This document shows, piece after piece, positions 9,140-17,470 of a stretch of DNA of 36,423 nt; position 1 is the stretch's first letter, and each line of letters starts with the position of its first letter. Origin of the DNA: Methanomicrobiales archaeon (GTDB lineage Archaea > Halobacteriota > Methanomicrobia > Methanomicrobiales > JACTUA01). Below the pieces are notes generated by a model that saw only the letters and a program-made list of their open reading frames with translations, was not told the origin of the DNA and ran no database searches. Made by a program: the position numbers and the translations under genes. Location: positions 1-36,423 of the forward strand of contig JAJRCO010000222.1 of NCBI GenBank assembly GCA_028678905.1, written 5' to 3'.

Positions 9140-10778
9140 ACGACAGGAAATGGTCGATGGGGGTAGCCCCCACTATTTTTCGGAATTCTTCCAGAGACCC
9201 GATCGGTCTATTCTTGAGGATCTGTGCCGCCCGTTTCTTCCCTACACTGGGTATCCAGGAGAGCGTCTGTTGGGGAAGCCGGTTCACCTCTATCGGAAGG
9301 GGAAGTGCGGTAACCGACCGGCTTCCGTGATTAACTACCACGACATCGTGGACTGTTTTCTCCCTTAGGGAGAGCGGAATTCCTACCAGGATAGGATACG
9401 AGCCCATCTGCCTTCCGAAGGAGAGATCTCCAGAGACCTCGATGACGACCCGTTCGAGCACGGTTCCGGTAGGAAATACTTTTCGCAGCATCGGCAAATC
9501 GAAGGATTCTCTCACCCAGGTCTTGAAGATCTCAAACTCTTTACGGTACCGGCCGAGAGTGTTCTCGGAATAAGCCGGGGTTCCCTCAAAAGGCATCACC
9601 TGGCGGATATTCACCCGGCGCACCAGCATTCCGGATCGGAAGACTTCTTCCAGAAATACCTGGTTCAGCCGGTAGGTATCCGGTGTTTCTCCAGCGAGGC
9701 CCAATACGAAGTTCAGGCCGGGGAGAAGCTCCGGGACTCCTTGTCTCCTTTCCCCTCCTACCTCGTTGATCACCCGGATCGCGGTCGCCATCTCTTCGGG
9801 CTCTGCCTTCAGGTTGTTTGCCCGCGCTACGGCCGGATCTGCGGTCTCCATCCCCATAGCGGCGACGTCGCCCGGGGTATGCCCCTCCACGATGCTCTCC
9901 AACGCCTCCCTTGCCGCCTCCTCATGCCGGGAGATGGTGGCCGGGTTCACGTTATCGATGTGCAACGTTGCGAGTTTCGGGGCGGCGACCCGAATGGAGC
10001 GGAAAAGGGTCTCCAACAGTTCCGGACGGGGGCAGGGGTACGCACCACCGCTGCTCCCGTACACCAGCAGGTCAGGTTGCTTACCCAGCCGGAAATGCCG
10101 TGCTCCCTGCGCATAGAGAGAGACAACCTCCCCGGCAATACCCTCTACCGAGCGGTAGGTGGGTACTCCCGCAAAACGCTCGGTGCAGAAGGAGCATCCT
10201 CCCTCCAGGGTGCGGGGACAGCCGCTGGCCGTCTCCAGCTCGATCATCAGGTGCGGAAACGAGGGGTGCTCACCAATGATTGTACTTCCTTCTTTGGCCC
10301 ACCGGTCGATATCCCGGTAGGAGAGATGTGCCCTCGGCTCTTTTCCTGACAGATACGCATCCAGCGATGCAGCAGGTGATCCTTCCAGAAGGACATCATA
10401 TCCTCCGATCGCCTGATGTACCGCTCTCTTTCCGCCCTGCCCTGCGTATCCGTACAGAATAGGCCCTCCCAGCACTTTCACTGGTTTCCGCAGCGCAGTC
10501 CCTATCTGCTGGATCTCCCGCAGGCCGGCCGGCGTTCCCCCCAGGTACTTGCCAGGAACGGTCGTTCCCGCGATCACGACCACGATCTTTGCCTCTTGCA
10601 GCAACTGGAAACGGGTCGGGTCCTGCCGCAGCCCATCGATGGTCAGATAGGCGGGATCAATCTCATGCTCTTTCAGCACCCCGGAAAGATAACGGACGTA
10701 AGGTGAAATATACGGAGGAACACCTAAGCAGGTGGGCTCATCCACATATCCGTCCAGGATTACGCCGTCAGAGGTCAT
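9111..10778 (-). CDS. radical SAM protein with C-terminal helix-hairpin-helix (COG1031 type)
   Basis: A 555-residue protein. Residues 1-150 look like a cobalamin-binding-like Rossmann region (CLGVPPYISPYVRYL, then VVVIAGTTVPGKYLGG). The iron-sulfur site is at 187-198, with Cys187, Cys195 and Cys198, so spaced CX7CX2C instead of the usual CX3CX2C. A TIM-barrel follows. The C-terminal 50 residues contain LSWIPSVGKKRAAQILKNRP, a helix-hairpin-helix likely to touch nucleic acid. This domain order is that of COG1031, an archaeal group without an assigned reaction as far as I know. The start overlaps the mptE stop by 11 bp. A role in RNA or tRNA modification is suggested by the HhH but unproved. 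Confidence 0.88.
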   Translation of the reverse strand: MTSDGVILDGYVDEPTCLGVPPYISPYVRYLSGVLKEHEIDPAYLTIDGLRQDPTRFQLLQEAKIVVVIAGTTVPGKYLGGTPAGLREIQQIGTALRKPVKVLGGPILYGYAGQGGKRAVHQAIGGYDVLLEGSPAASLDAYLSGKEPRAHLSYRDIDRWAKEGSTIIGEHPSFPHLMIELETASGCPRTLEGGCSFCTERFAGVPTYRSVEGIAGEVVSLYAQGARHFRLGKQPDLLVYGSSGGAYPCPRPELLETLFRSIRVAAPKLATLHIDNVNPATISRHEEAAREALESIVEGHTPGDVAAMGMETADPAVARANNLKAEPEEMATAIRVINEVGGERRQGVPELLPGLNFVLGLAGETPDTYRLNQVFLEEVFRSGMLVRRVNIRQVMPFEGTPAYSENTLGRYRKEFEIFKTWVRESFDLPMLRKVFPTGTVLERVVIEVSGDLSFGRQMGSYPILVGIPLSLREKTVHDVVVVNHGSRSVTALPLPIEVNRLPQQTLSWIPSVGKKRAAQILKNRPIGSLEEFRKIVGATPIDHFLSFILPAVPSL

Positions 10779-11397
10779 GGCCGAGCAGATGGAGGAGTTT
10801 GCGTGCCCAGCGTAGCTTGCCTCGCTTTACCGGATCCACGTGCGTGTCGTCCAGATCAAAACCGATGATTTGCACATCCCGTGCCTCCAGTGCGTGGGCG
10901 GCGAATACAGCTCGGTCTCCGTCGGTAAACCCTCCAAAATTATAGACATGATCGAGCGGCCGGCTCTGCGTGGTACCCACTAGCGGACCGGAAAACTGTG
11001 GCACCCAGTGGCGCAGCAGGGGTATATTGTCCCCGTGGGCGTGGACCACTATGACAGTGCCTTGCTGATTCATCTCCAGGAATGCGTCCGTGACCCCGTC
11101 TAGGTCGGTGAACACCGCGTCCGGGCGGATTCCCTGCACATAGAGTCTCTCCGCCGCTGCATCGGCCGCCCAGAGAGTTCCTTTCCGCCGATCCTTTTCC
11201 CCATCGAGGTTCGGGGCATTTCCAGCGACGGTCACCACCCGGTTCCTCGCCTGGCGATCCAGCAGTGCAACGTCGTCACGAGGTAGCAGGTCGGCGAGCA
11301 GCCGGGCCGCCTCTTCGTCCTTCGCCCGGTCAAAAGAAAAATATTCCAGGATCCGCTGATAGCAGGGCTCCCAGTCTTCAAAGTTCGAAAATTTCAC
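10768..11397 (-). CDS. mptE: 6-hydroxymethyl-7,8-dihydropterin pyrophosphokinase MptE
   Basis: A 209-residue protein of the DUF115/MptE family. It activates 6-hydroxymethyldihydropterin with ATP for tetrahydromethanopterin synthesis, the C1 carrier of methanogenesis. Visible blocks are NFEDWEPCYQRILEYF at the N-terminus, VAGNAPNLDG, PDAVFTDLDGV, VVHAHGDN, VGTTQSRPL, the FGGFTDGDRAVF run, and IIGFDLDD. GTG 11397 is chosen because the protein then starts VKFSNFEDWEP, as the family does, with AGAAGAAG just upstream. A longer frame begins at a TTG (11418). The gene overlaps the DHH gene before it by 20 bp and the radical SAM gene after it by 11 bp, forming one operon. Confidence 0.92.
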   Translation of the reverse strand: MKFSNFEDWEPCYQRILEYFSFDRAKDEEAARLLADLLPRDDVALLDRQARNRVVTVAGNAPNLDGEKDRRKGTLWAADAAAERLYVQGIRPDAVFTDLDGVTDAFLEMNQQGTVIVVHAHGDNIPLLRHWVPQFSGPLVGTTQSRPLDHVYNFGGFTDGDRAVFAAHALEARDVQIIGFDLDDTHVDPVKRGKLRWARKLLHLLGHDL

Positions 11398-12856
11398 GCT
11401 CTTCTTCTTTCTTTTCAAGTCCGACGACCTTCATGAACCGGCGAAGAAGCGAATCCTGGACTAGGGTGAGGAGATCCTCCTTGGTCTTGACCCCCACGAA
11501 GTACTTCAGGGGCAGAGCCGCGGCAGCCATGGTCGCATGACCGCCGGCATCTCCGATATCCCCATACGCCTCGGCCAGGACATCCCCGATATGGAGCCGG
11601 ATATCCCGGTTCCGAGCGGACATGATGATGCTGGTCTCGCTGATCCCGTACACCAGCGCCGTATTCACGCCTTCCAGGTTGATCAGTAGCTCGGCAGCCT
11701 GGGGCAGGGCATCCCGGTTCCGTATATAGCCTACATTAGAGAAAAGGTACCCGCTGCGGATCTTCCGGTTGCGGATGGCCGTGCCCAAAATATCCATGGT
11801 TTCCTGGGACAACGCCGGGGAGGTGATCTTGTCCAGCAGCTCCGCATCGGTCTGGGGGATCAGGTAGGCCGCATTGGTCAGATCTACCGGGGTAATGCCT
11901 CTGCGGAAGTCCCGGGTGTCCGCCCGGATACCGTAGAAAAGTGCCGTGGCCACCTTTTTGCTGATGGGGATATCCAGTTCCCGGATGTATTCGGTGAGGA
12001 TGGTGGCGGTGGCCCCTACCTCTGGCCGGACGTCGACGAACTCCGCCCTCCCGATAGTCTCTTCCCCATTCATGTGATGATCGATGATCAGGAGTACCCC
12101 ACTTCCCTTCTCCAGTTCGTTGTTCACGCCTGGGGCCGATGAATCAACGAGAGCGATGTATTTGCATTCTGCGAGAATCTGCGTGCTGCACCGTTCCATC
12201 TTGATATCCAGGAGATTCACGAATGCCCGGTTTTCCTGATGGCCGATGTCACCGCTGTAGAGAATACGGCTCTGGAGTTTCTTGTTGCTTGCTTCCTGGG
12301 CAATCGCGGCAAGCGCCATGGCGCTCGAGATCGCATCGGGATCCGGATTGGAGTGGGTGAGAATCCCGAGCGTCCCCTCTTTTCCGCTGAGGAGATCGTG
12401 CAGTTGCCGGGCCTGTTTAGCCGAACTTATCCTCTTGATATGTTCGATAGTCGCCCGGGCAATGACCGCTTGAGGATAGATAACCAAATCCGCTCCGGCG
12501 TCCTCGAGCAGCTGGATGCTCACCGGATCGACTGCCCGGGCCACCACATGGCAGGTGGCACAGGCCTGTTTGATCGATTTTACCGCAGCGAGATTGGCGT
12601 CCTTATCGTTGGCCAGCACAAACGCGGTGGAGGGCAGCGGCAGGTCTTCCATCAGACTCTGGCTACGCATATCCCGGACGATCGCGTTGTACTTCTGGGT
12701 GCGGAGGTCTTCCACCCTTTTTTTGTCTTTATCGATGATGAGAATGTCTTCCGTCTCTTTGAGCAGCTCCTCCACCAGGTTATACCCGATACTTCCACAG
12801 CCAAATATGGCATATTTAACCCGTGAGGAGTGCTCTTCGGGAGCAGGTTCCGGCAT
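11378..12856 (-). CDS. TrkA-N / DHH-DHHA1 phosphoesterase
   Basis: A 492-residue two-part protein. Residues about 12-130 are a Rossmann RCK/TrkA-N domain (YAIFGCGSIGYNLVEELL, ILIIDKDKKRVEDL). The rest is a DHH-family phosphoesterase: THSNPDPDAISSAMAL holds the first aspartates, ALVDSSAPG the next, and LIIDHHMNG the DHH triad, followed by a DHHA1-like end with GGHATMAAAALP. Related DHH proteins act on small oligonucleotides, pAp or cyclic dinucleotides. The archaeal TrkA-N fusion has no agreed substrate. ATG 12856 is followed by an acidic, dispensable leader. A possible TATA on the minus strand (TTTTAATATC near 12877-12886) would give a nearly leaderless mRNA. First gene of the mptE operon. 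Confidence 0.9.
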   Translation of the reverse strand: MPEPAPEEHSSRVKYAIFGCGSIGYNLVEELLKETEDILIIDKDKKRVEDLRTQKYNAIVRDMRSQSLMEDLPLPSTAFVLANDKDANLAAVKSIKQACATCHVVARAVDPVSIQLLEDAGADLVIYPQAVIARATIEHIKRISSAKQARQLHDLLSGKEGTLGILTHSNPDPDAISSAMALAAIAQEASNKKLQSRILYSGDIGHQENRAFVNLLDIKMERCSTQILAECKYIALVDSSAPGVNNELEKGSGVLLIIDHHMNGEETIGRAEFVDVRPEVGATATILTEYIRELDIPISKKVATALFYGIRADTRDFRRGITPVDLTNAAYLIPQTDAELLDKITSPALSQETMDILGTAIRNRKIRSGYLFSNVGYIRNRDALPQAAELLINLEGVNTALVYGISETSIIMSARNRDIRLHIGDVLAEAYGDIGDAGGHATMAAAALPLKYFVGVKTKEDLLTLVQDSLLRRFMKVVGLEKKEEEREIFEL

Positions 12857-12936
12857 CGTATAATGTGTTAACCGGTACGATATTAAAAGAATCCGAAAAT
12901 TATATCAGACGAAATCGACCAACGTATTAAGGTCAC

Positions 12937-13010
12937 GGGCCTGTAGCTTAGTCAGGAAGAGCGACGGACTCTTAATCCGTAGGCCAAGGGTTCAAATCCC
13001 TTCAGGCCCG
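12937..13010 (+). tRNA. tRNA-Lys (CTT)
   Basis: A 74-nt cloverleaf. Acceptor GGGCCTG pairs with CAGGCCC and the discriminator is G. The D-arm is GCTT/GAGC with a nine-base loop. The anticodon stem ACGGA/TCCGT encloses loop CTCTTAA, giving anticodon CUU. The T-arm is AAGGG/CCCTT with TTCAAAT. No intron is present and CCA is not encoded. An AT-rich stretch (AATTATATC, about 12898-12906) lies roughly 30-40 bp upstream and may be its TATA box. Confidence 0.95.
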
Positions 13011-13088
13011 CTTCGTACCATTGTTCCGAGCCGTTTTCTCGGCCACAGTGACGATATCTTTATTTTCCGTTGCAGGAGAACTATCCTC

Positions 13089-13538
13089 ATGCAATACTCC
13101 GAGGGGCATCTTGGTCGTATTTTTATGGTCCGCCTCGACGACGGGGAGGATATCCTCGTGGTGATGGACCGATTCGTTGTTGCCCAGAAGATCAGAGCGG
13201 GAATGATCCTCTTTCTCGGAGCTCTCCGGGAGGGGAGGCTGGTTACCGGCCCGGAAGAACCGCTTATTCCGCCCGTTCCCCATTTCGAAATTTTTGGAGG
13301 CGGTTGGGAGATCTTCGGGATGGGCACCATTTATCGGGGAAACGATGGAAAACCGATGATCCACTACCATGCCTCCGTTGGACGTGGTACAAGTGTTCTT
13401 ACCGGATGCCTGCGGGATAAGGCATCCACCTATCTCCTGGTAGAGGTGGTGCTTATGGAGTTTACGGGAATCTATGGGAAGCGGCTGGAAGATCCCGTTA
13501 GCGGGGTACACATGCCGATGCTGAAGAAAGAAGAATAA
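13089..13538 (+). CDS. PPC (DUF296) domain protein
   Basis: A 149-residue protein of the PPC/DUF296 family, seen in AT-hook proteins of plants and as stand-alone proteins in bacteria and archaea. It starts MQYSEGHLGRIFMVRLDDGEDI and contains the conserved core HYHASVGRGTSVLTGCL, then LVEVVLMEFTG. The paired His in HYH with the following glycines resembles the metal-binding site of the family. No AT-hook or other DNA-binding motif is seen. The mRNA may share the upstream region with tRNA-Lys, which ends 78 bp before. Molecular function is unknown. Confidence 0.85.
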   Translation: MQYSEGHLGRIFMVRLDDGEDILVVMDRFVVAQKIRAGMILFLGALREGRLVTGPEEPLIPPVPHFEIFGGGWEIFGMGTIYRGNDGKPMIHYHASVGRGTSVLTGCLRDKASTYLLVEVVLMEFTGIYGKRLEDPVSGVHMPMLKKEE

Positions 13539-13646
13539 CAGATTTTAGATATCAACCTCCTTTTTGAATTCAATTGCGTTTCCATCTGCACCATGAAAAG
13601 CGACGACCAGTCGGGCTTAAATTACAGTTGCATTTGAATTTCTTTT

Positions 13647-13670
13647 ATTCTTTAAGGGAATAGTCCCATT
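13647..13670 (+). repeat. short dispersed repeat, copy 1
   Basis: The core GGGAATAGTCCCATT (13656-13670) recurs with one mismatch at 14954-14968, and the preceding ATTCTT is shared too (copy 2 lacks a TAA after it). GGGA and TCCC within the unit could pair. Both copies flank the tRNA-His/AT-rich island, about 1.3 kb apart and in the same orientation. Origin unknown. Confidence 0.5.
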
Positions 13671-13854
13671 ATTGCCCCCAAATTTTCCATCCGTATCCGA
13701 GAGAAAATACTCCATTTTCATTGAACTAAATCAAGGTGGAAAAAAGGACAACCCGTTTATCGATATTGCGATTGTATGTATTTGGATAACCGTCTCTTGG
13801 AACGAAAAAAGTTAGGTGCTGAATTAAGAGGATTCACTAGGAAGGTAAATATTA

Positions 13855-13927
13855 GGCCAGGGCCGGGATTCGAACCCGGGTCGAGGGATCCACAGTCCCC
13901 TAGGATGTCCAACTACCCCACCCTGGC
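13855..13927 (-). tRNA. tRNA-His (GTG), no encoded G-1
   Basis: A minus-strand cloverleaf. The acceptor GCCAGGG pairs perfectly with CCCTGGC, the discriminator is C73, the anticodon loop CTGTGGA gives GUG, and the T-arm is CCGGG/CCCGG with TTCGAAT. The anticodon stem is GGGGA/TCCCT. The base before position 1 on the transcript is U (complement of A13928), so the extra G-1 typical of tRNA-His is not in the gene and must be added after RNase P cleavage. The Thg1-like enzyme at 6833-7564 is the obvious candidate. CCA is not encoded. Confidence 0.93.
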
Positions 13928-14394
13928 AGAATGCTTTCTTATATGGGTACGATAATTTGATTAAAGTATCTTTTTCTATCCTTTCCTTGAACGATTCATC
14001 TTTACTAAGGATTATTTCGATAGCGTTCATAAAAAAAAGATTGGAATTTGCAAAATTACACTGTTAGTCTTAAATTTGAGGTTGCGTTAAAAGTCCCGGG
14101 TCCCGATCGGATTGACATTTCAATCCTGTGACAACTTCTTAATAATCGGAAGAGGACTTGTACCATCATTGTTTTGTATATGACAAATCTAAATTCCAAC
14201 CCGATGCCGTTACGGGTGAAGCCGGATTATCGTGGTAGATTTATCTAATTTCGGATTACATCTATCCAAAATTTTCAAGATACTCTATTAAATCGCTTAT
14301 CTTGAAACAAGGTTCAACAACGGATGAAATGGGAAGACGGGATCAAACATTTTCCAAGATTGAAGTCGAAATTTAAAAAAATGAGATCGTCGGA

Positions 14395-14694
14395 TTAGAA
14401 GACCGGCTCCAGAAGGTTTCCGATCTTAATGAATTTCTTCGACGATCCCGATGAAGTGACACTCTGTTCGTTTGCAATAGCACTGCTTCGTCGGTTTGGG
14501 GCAAAGGTACAATCCGTGCAACCTGCTCCGCTAAATGTTGGACTCTCGCAATACGTAAGATCAAATCGTTCGGATATCCGAACTTGTAGTTGTTGATACA
14601 ATCCCGCAATGCTTCCTGCCCATAAGTATCCTCCTGAGAGCGGATAAACATCGACCAGGTCACTCGAGATTTCACTGACGGAGTAGCTGACCAT
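14395..14694 (-). CDS. hypothetical small protein in the AT-rich island
   Basis: A 99-residue frame starting MVSYSVSEISSDLVDVYP and ending KKFIKIGNLLEPVF. Four Cys-rich positions lie mid-protein (TYCESP, then GCTDC). The ATG follows a GATGAGGA stretch that could be a weak ribosome site, and a TATA-like TTTATAGAAG lies about 65 bp upstream (about 14752-14761, minus strand). I recognise no family. Base use resembles the surrounding island more than the neighbouring genes. It may be a decayed gene or chance. A competing frame (14373-14675) seems less likely because it lacks these signals. Confidence 0.28.
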   Translation of the reverse strand: MVSYSVSEISSDLVDVYPLSGGYLWAGSIAGLYQQLQVRISERFDLTYCESPTFSGAGCTDCTFAPNRRSSAIANEQSVTSSGSSKKFIKIGNLLEPVF

Positions 14695-14947
14695 TCCTCA
14701 TCTCATCTGGAAAATGGTGTCATTGCAGATGCGACATTTGTCACATTTTAATCTTCTATAAATGTCCAATGGACTAGTTTTCTGTTTTAAATTCAAACAT
14801 GCCTAACGTAATGGAAAGATCACTTGATGTTTAGATGAGGCACACAAAGCTAAGATGACCGGCCAGATGGGGAAGCGAACTGCAGTACTTTTCGTATTCC
14901 CATAACCGTAGCTCTTTGATCCACCGATCCTTCCTTTTTTTGTAAAA

Positions 14948-14968
14948 ATTCTTGGGTATAGTCCCATT
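14948..14968 (+). repeat. short dispersed repeat, copy 2
   Basis: ATTCTT followed by GGGTATAGTCCCATT, matching copy 1 at 13647-13670 except for one substitution and a three-base gap. Same orientation as copy 1. Confidence 0.5.
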
Positions 14969-15030
14969 CTAACTACTAAAAGTATCTAATTTCTGAACTA
15001 ATTTTTTCCATGCTAATCATCTTGTTTCGG

Positions 15031-15060
15031 GTGGAACGGGAAGGGAGACCCTCCCGTCAC
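15031..15060. other. GC-rich hairpin in the AT-rich island
   Basis: ACGGGA-a-GGG (from 15036) pairs with CCCTCCCGT (15049-15057) around an AGA loop with one bulged A. The stem can extend with GTG/CAC at 15031-15033 and 15058-15060. Against the AT-rich surroundings this stands out as a structured RNA element, either part of a small RNA or of the aIF5B leader region. There is no T-run directly after it, so it is not a typical terminator on the plus strand. Confidence 0.4.
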
Positions 15061-15424
15061 CCTCCCCCCCAAACTATGATAGAATACTCATTTCTCATTT
15101 AGTTCGAGAGCAAATGAAATCCCCAATATCACCTTCGTAGGAACCCACTGACTTTGGTGGATGACAATGCCACTATACCCAATTCTTTTCCCCTGTTGTA
15201 GGTGTAAACCTCCGGATATGCTACAAGTCTATTCCTGGACAAACTTTCGGCAGACTTCAAGTACCTCAAATTTTCTTTATGCCAAAGGAGCACCCAAACT
15301 TCCCGGCTAAGGTCTTATCATAAGATCTCATGGGTCACCATTAAATGTCCGGAAATACATTCTGTACAAGTTTTTCCTCCCGAATAGATTAGTTCCCGGA
15401 GAGGATTCCTTGGGGTGATGATGG

Positions 15425-17206
15425 ATGGCAGCAAAATCGGCAAACCTTCGAACTCCCATCGTGGCGGTTCTCGGGCACGTGGACCACGGGAAGACGCTGT
15501 TATTGGATAAGATCCGCGGATCGCAGGTGATCAAGACCGAGGTGGGTGGAATCACCCAACACATTGGAGCCACCATGGTCCCGATCGAGCTGATCCAAAA
15601 GATGAGCACCTCACTGGGGCAGTTGGAGGTCACCGTCCCTGGTCTTCTCTTCATTGACACCCCCGGGCACCATGCGTTCACTACCTTACGCGCCCGGGGG
15701 GGTGCGCTCGCCGACATGGCCATTCTCGTGGTGGACATCAACGAAGGGTTCCAACCACAGACCATCGAAGCGCTCCAGATCCTGCGCAACTACAAAACTC
15801 CGTTTGTTCTGGCGGCAAACAAGATCGACCGCATCCCTGGCTGGAGGGTGAACCCGGGTGCAACCTTCCAGAAATCTTTTGCGGCCCAGGGTTCGCGGAC
15901 CCAGGATCTTCTGGAGACCCGGACCTATGAACTGGTGGGGAAACTCTCCGACCTTGAATTCAACTCGGAGCGCTATGATCGGATCCGCGATTTCCAGCGC
16001 ACCATCGCCATCGTACCAGTGAGTGCCCTTACCGGAGAAGGAATCCCGGATCTGCTTATGGTGATGATCGGACTTGCACAGCGGTTCATGACGGGCAACC
16101 TCCATTTCTCCGCGGACAATCCTGCCCGGGGAACGGTACTGGAAGTCAAGGAGGAACGCGGCTTGGGACCCACCATCGATGTGATCCTCTATGACGGGAC
16201 CCTTTCAGTGGGCGACGAGATCGCGGTGGGGGCCCAGAACGGGGTGATCACCACCAAGGTGCGATCGCTCCTGAAGCCACGGGCACTCCACGAGATCCGG
16301 GTGGAGGAGAAATTTGAGCGGGTAAAGAAGGTCATCGCTGCATCTGGTGTAAAAATTTCCGCCACCTCCCTGGAGACAGTGGTGGCAGGGTCTCCTCTGG
16401 TGGCCGTCACCACAGACCGGGACGCAGCCATCCGGGAGGTGGAGAAAGAGATGGAGGAAATCCAGGTGAAGATCTCCGAAGAAGGTATCATGATCAAAGC
16501 CGACACCATCGGGGCATTGGAAGCGCTCTCCAAGGAGCTGGAAAACCACGCTATCGGAGTAATAAAGGCGGAAGTGGGACCGGTGAGTCGTCACGATCTG
16601 ATCGAGGTGCAGACCATCGGTGATCCTCTCAAGAGCGTGCTGCTCTGCTTTAACACCGCGCTCCTTCCTGATGCTGCGGAATTGCTAAAGGATCCGGCCT
16701 TTTCTCAGGTGAAGGTATTTTCCTCCGGGATAATCTACGAACTGATCGATATGTACCTGAAATGGCGGGAAGATTGCAAGCGGGAGATGGAGGAGCGTAA
16801 ATTTGAGCAGATCATCACCCCCGCGAAGATCTCCCTCCTCCCCAACTGCGTCTTCCGCCAGAGTAACCCCGCCGTAGTAGGGGTGCGAGTCCTGGGAGGC
16901 AGACTCCGCCCGGATGTGTACCTGATCGACCGTTCCAGCAAACGGGTCGGACATCTGAAGACCATGCAGCAGCGGGGGGAATACATTCACGAGGCTGTGG
17001 CCGGTGCGGAGATCGCGATCTCTATCGAGGGAGCGACGGTGGGAAGACAGATCGAGGTGGGAGACGAACTCCTGGTGGATGTCCCCGAACGCCATGTAAA
17101 GATTCTGGAGCACGAAATGCTGCCCCATCTGTCTTCTGATACGCAGATGGTTCTGGAGGAATTCACCACCCTGAAACGAAGGACGGATCCCTTCTGGGGA
17201 AAGTAA
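15425..17206 (+). CDS. infB: translation initiation factor aIF5B (IF-2)
   Basis: A 593-residue GTPase of standard archaeal length that promotes subunit joining and initiator tRNA handling. G1 is GHVDHGKT (17-24), G3 is DTPGH (78-82) and G4 is NKID (132-135). Beta-barrel domain II, the alpha/beta domain III (EEGIMIKADTIGALEAL) and the C-terminal domain follow. There is no intein. ATG 15425 follows GGGGTGATGATGG, a strong ribosome site. Earlier ATGs at 15418 and 15421 are in other frames. It is followed by a T-run and, about 260 bp on, by the S6e gene with its own TATA box. Confidence 0.97.
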   Translation: MAAKSANLRTPIVAVLGHVDHGKTLLLDKIRGSQVIKTEVGGITQHIGATMVPIELIQKMSTSLGQLEVTVPGLLFIDTPGHHAFTTLRARGGALADMAILVVDINEGFQPQTIEALQILRNYKTPFVLAANKIDRIPGWRVNPGATFQKSFAAQGSRTQDLLETRTYELVGKLSDLEFNSERYDRIRDFQRTIAIVPVSALTGEGIPDLLMVMIGLAQRFMTGNLHFSADNPARGTVLEVKEERGLGPTIDVILYDGTLSVGDEIAVGAQNGVITTKVRSLLKPRALHEIRVEEKFERVKKVIAASGVKISATSLETVVAGSPLVAVTTDRDAAIREVEKEMEEIQVKISEEGIMIKADTIGALEALSKELENHAIGVIKAEVGPVSRHDLIEVQTIGDPLKSVLLCFNTALLPDAAELLKDPAFSQVKVFSSGIIYELIDMYLKWREDCKREMEERKFEQIITPAKISLLPNCVFRQSNPAVVGVRVLGGRLRPDVYLIDRSSKRVGHLKTMQQRGEYIHEAVAGAEIAISIEGATVGRQIEVGDELLVDVPERHVKILEHEMLPHLSSDTQMVLEEFTTLKRRTDPFWGK

Positions 17207-17212
17207 GCAACC

Positions 17213-17220
17213 GGTTTTTT
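17213..17220 (+). terminator. T-run after aIF5B
   Basis: GGTTTTTT lies 7 bp after the aIF5B stop codon. Oligo-T tracts are the usual intrinsic signal for archaeal RNA polymerase. No hairpin is needed and none is seen. Confidence 0.4.
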
Positions 17221-17415
17221 ATCACGTACCTACGGCCTGGTGAGGGTAAGGGGATCAAGATCATTCCATATTCTTTATGCATCACTATTTTAGAGATCCT
17301 GCAGGTAGAGAATGAACCCTCCGGATGTTTTTGTTTCCCCGGGCAGTTTTTGGTTCAGAATCACATCGCGCTCGATAATTCACGGCGGATATACACTGCG
17401 CATAGAAGAAGGAGC

Positions 17416-17425
17416 CTTTATAAGA
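17416..17425 (+). promoter_or_regulatory. TATA box of the S6e gene
   Basis: CTTTATAAGA lies about 50 bp before ATG 17471. A start site near 17445 would leave a leader of about 25 nt containing GTGGAG as a ribosome site. Confidence 0.55.
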
Positions 17426-17470
17426 TAATCCGATCAAGTTGTATAGCACTTTCAAGTGGAGTTACGAGAA

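Larger units (their letters stand above)
13929..15417. other. AT-rich island with no confident gene
   Basis: About 1.5 kb between tRNA-His and aIF5B is visibly richer in A and T than the flanks and lacks a convincing long reading frame. It holds one low-confidence small frame on the minus strand (14395-14694), a strong GC-rich hairpin (15031-15060), and the second copy of a short repeat (14948-14968). The stretch 13539-13854 on the other side of tRNA-His has the same base composition and no gene. It may be a decayed mobile or foreign insert, but no integrase or transposase fragment is recognisable. Confidence 0.6.

Noticed and set aside
13824..14030. A 68-residue minus-strand frame
   Set aside because: It runs through the tRNA-His gene, so the coding reading is incidental.
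14373..14675. A 100-residue minus-strand frame in the AT-rich island
   Set aside because: It lacks promoter and ribosome-site support and overlaps the somewhat better frame at 14395-14694.
13647..14968. The two short repeats as attachment sites of an integrated element at tRNA-His
   Set aside because: The repeat is not a copy of the tRNA 3' end, and no integrase, transposase or phage gene is visible between the copies.
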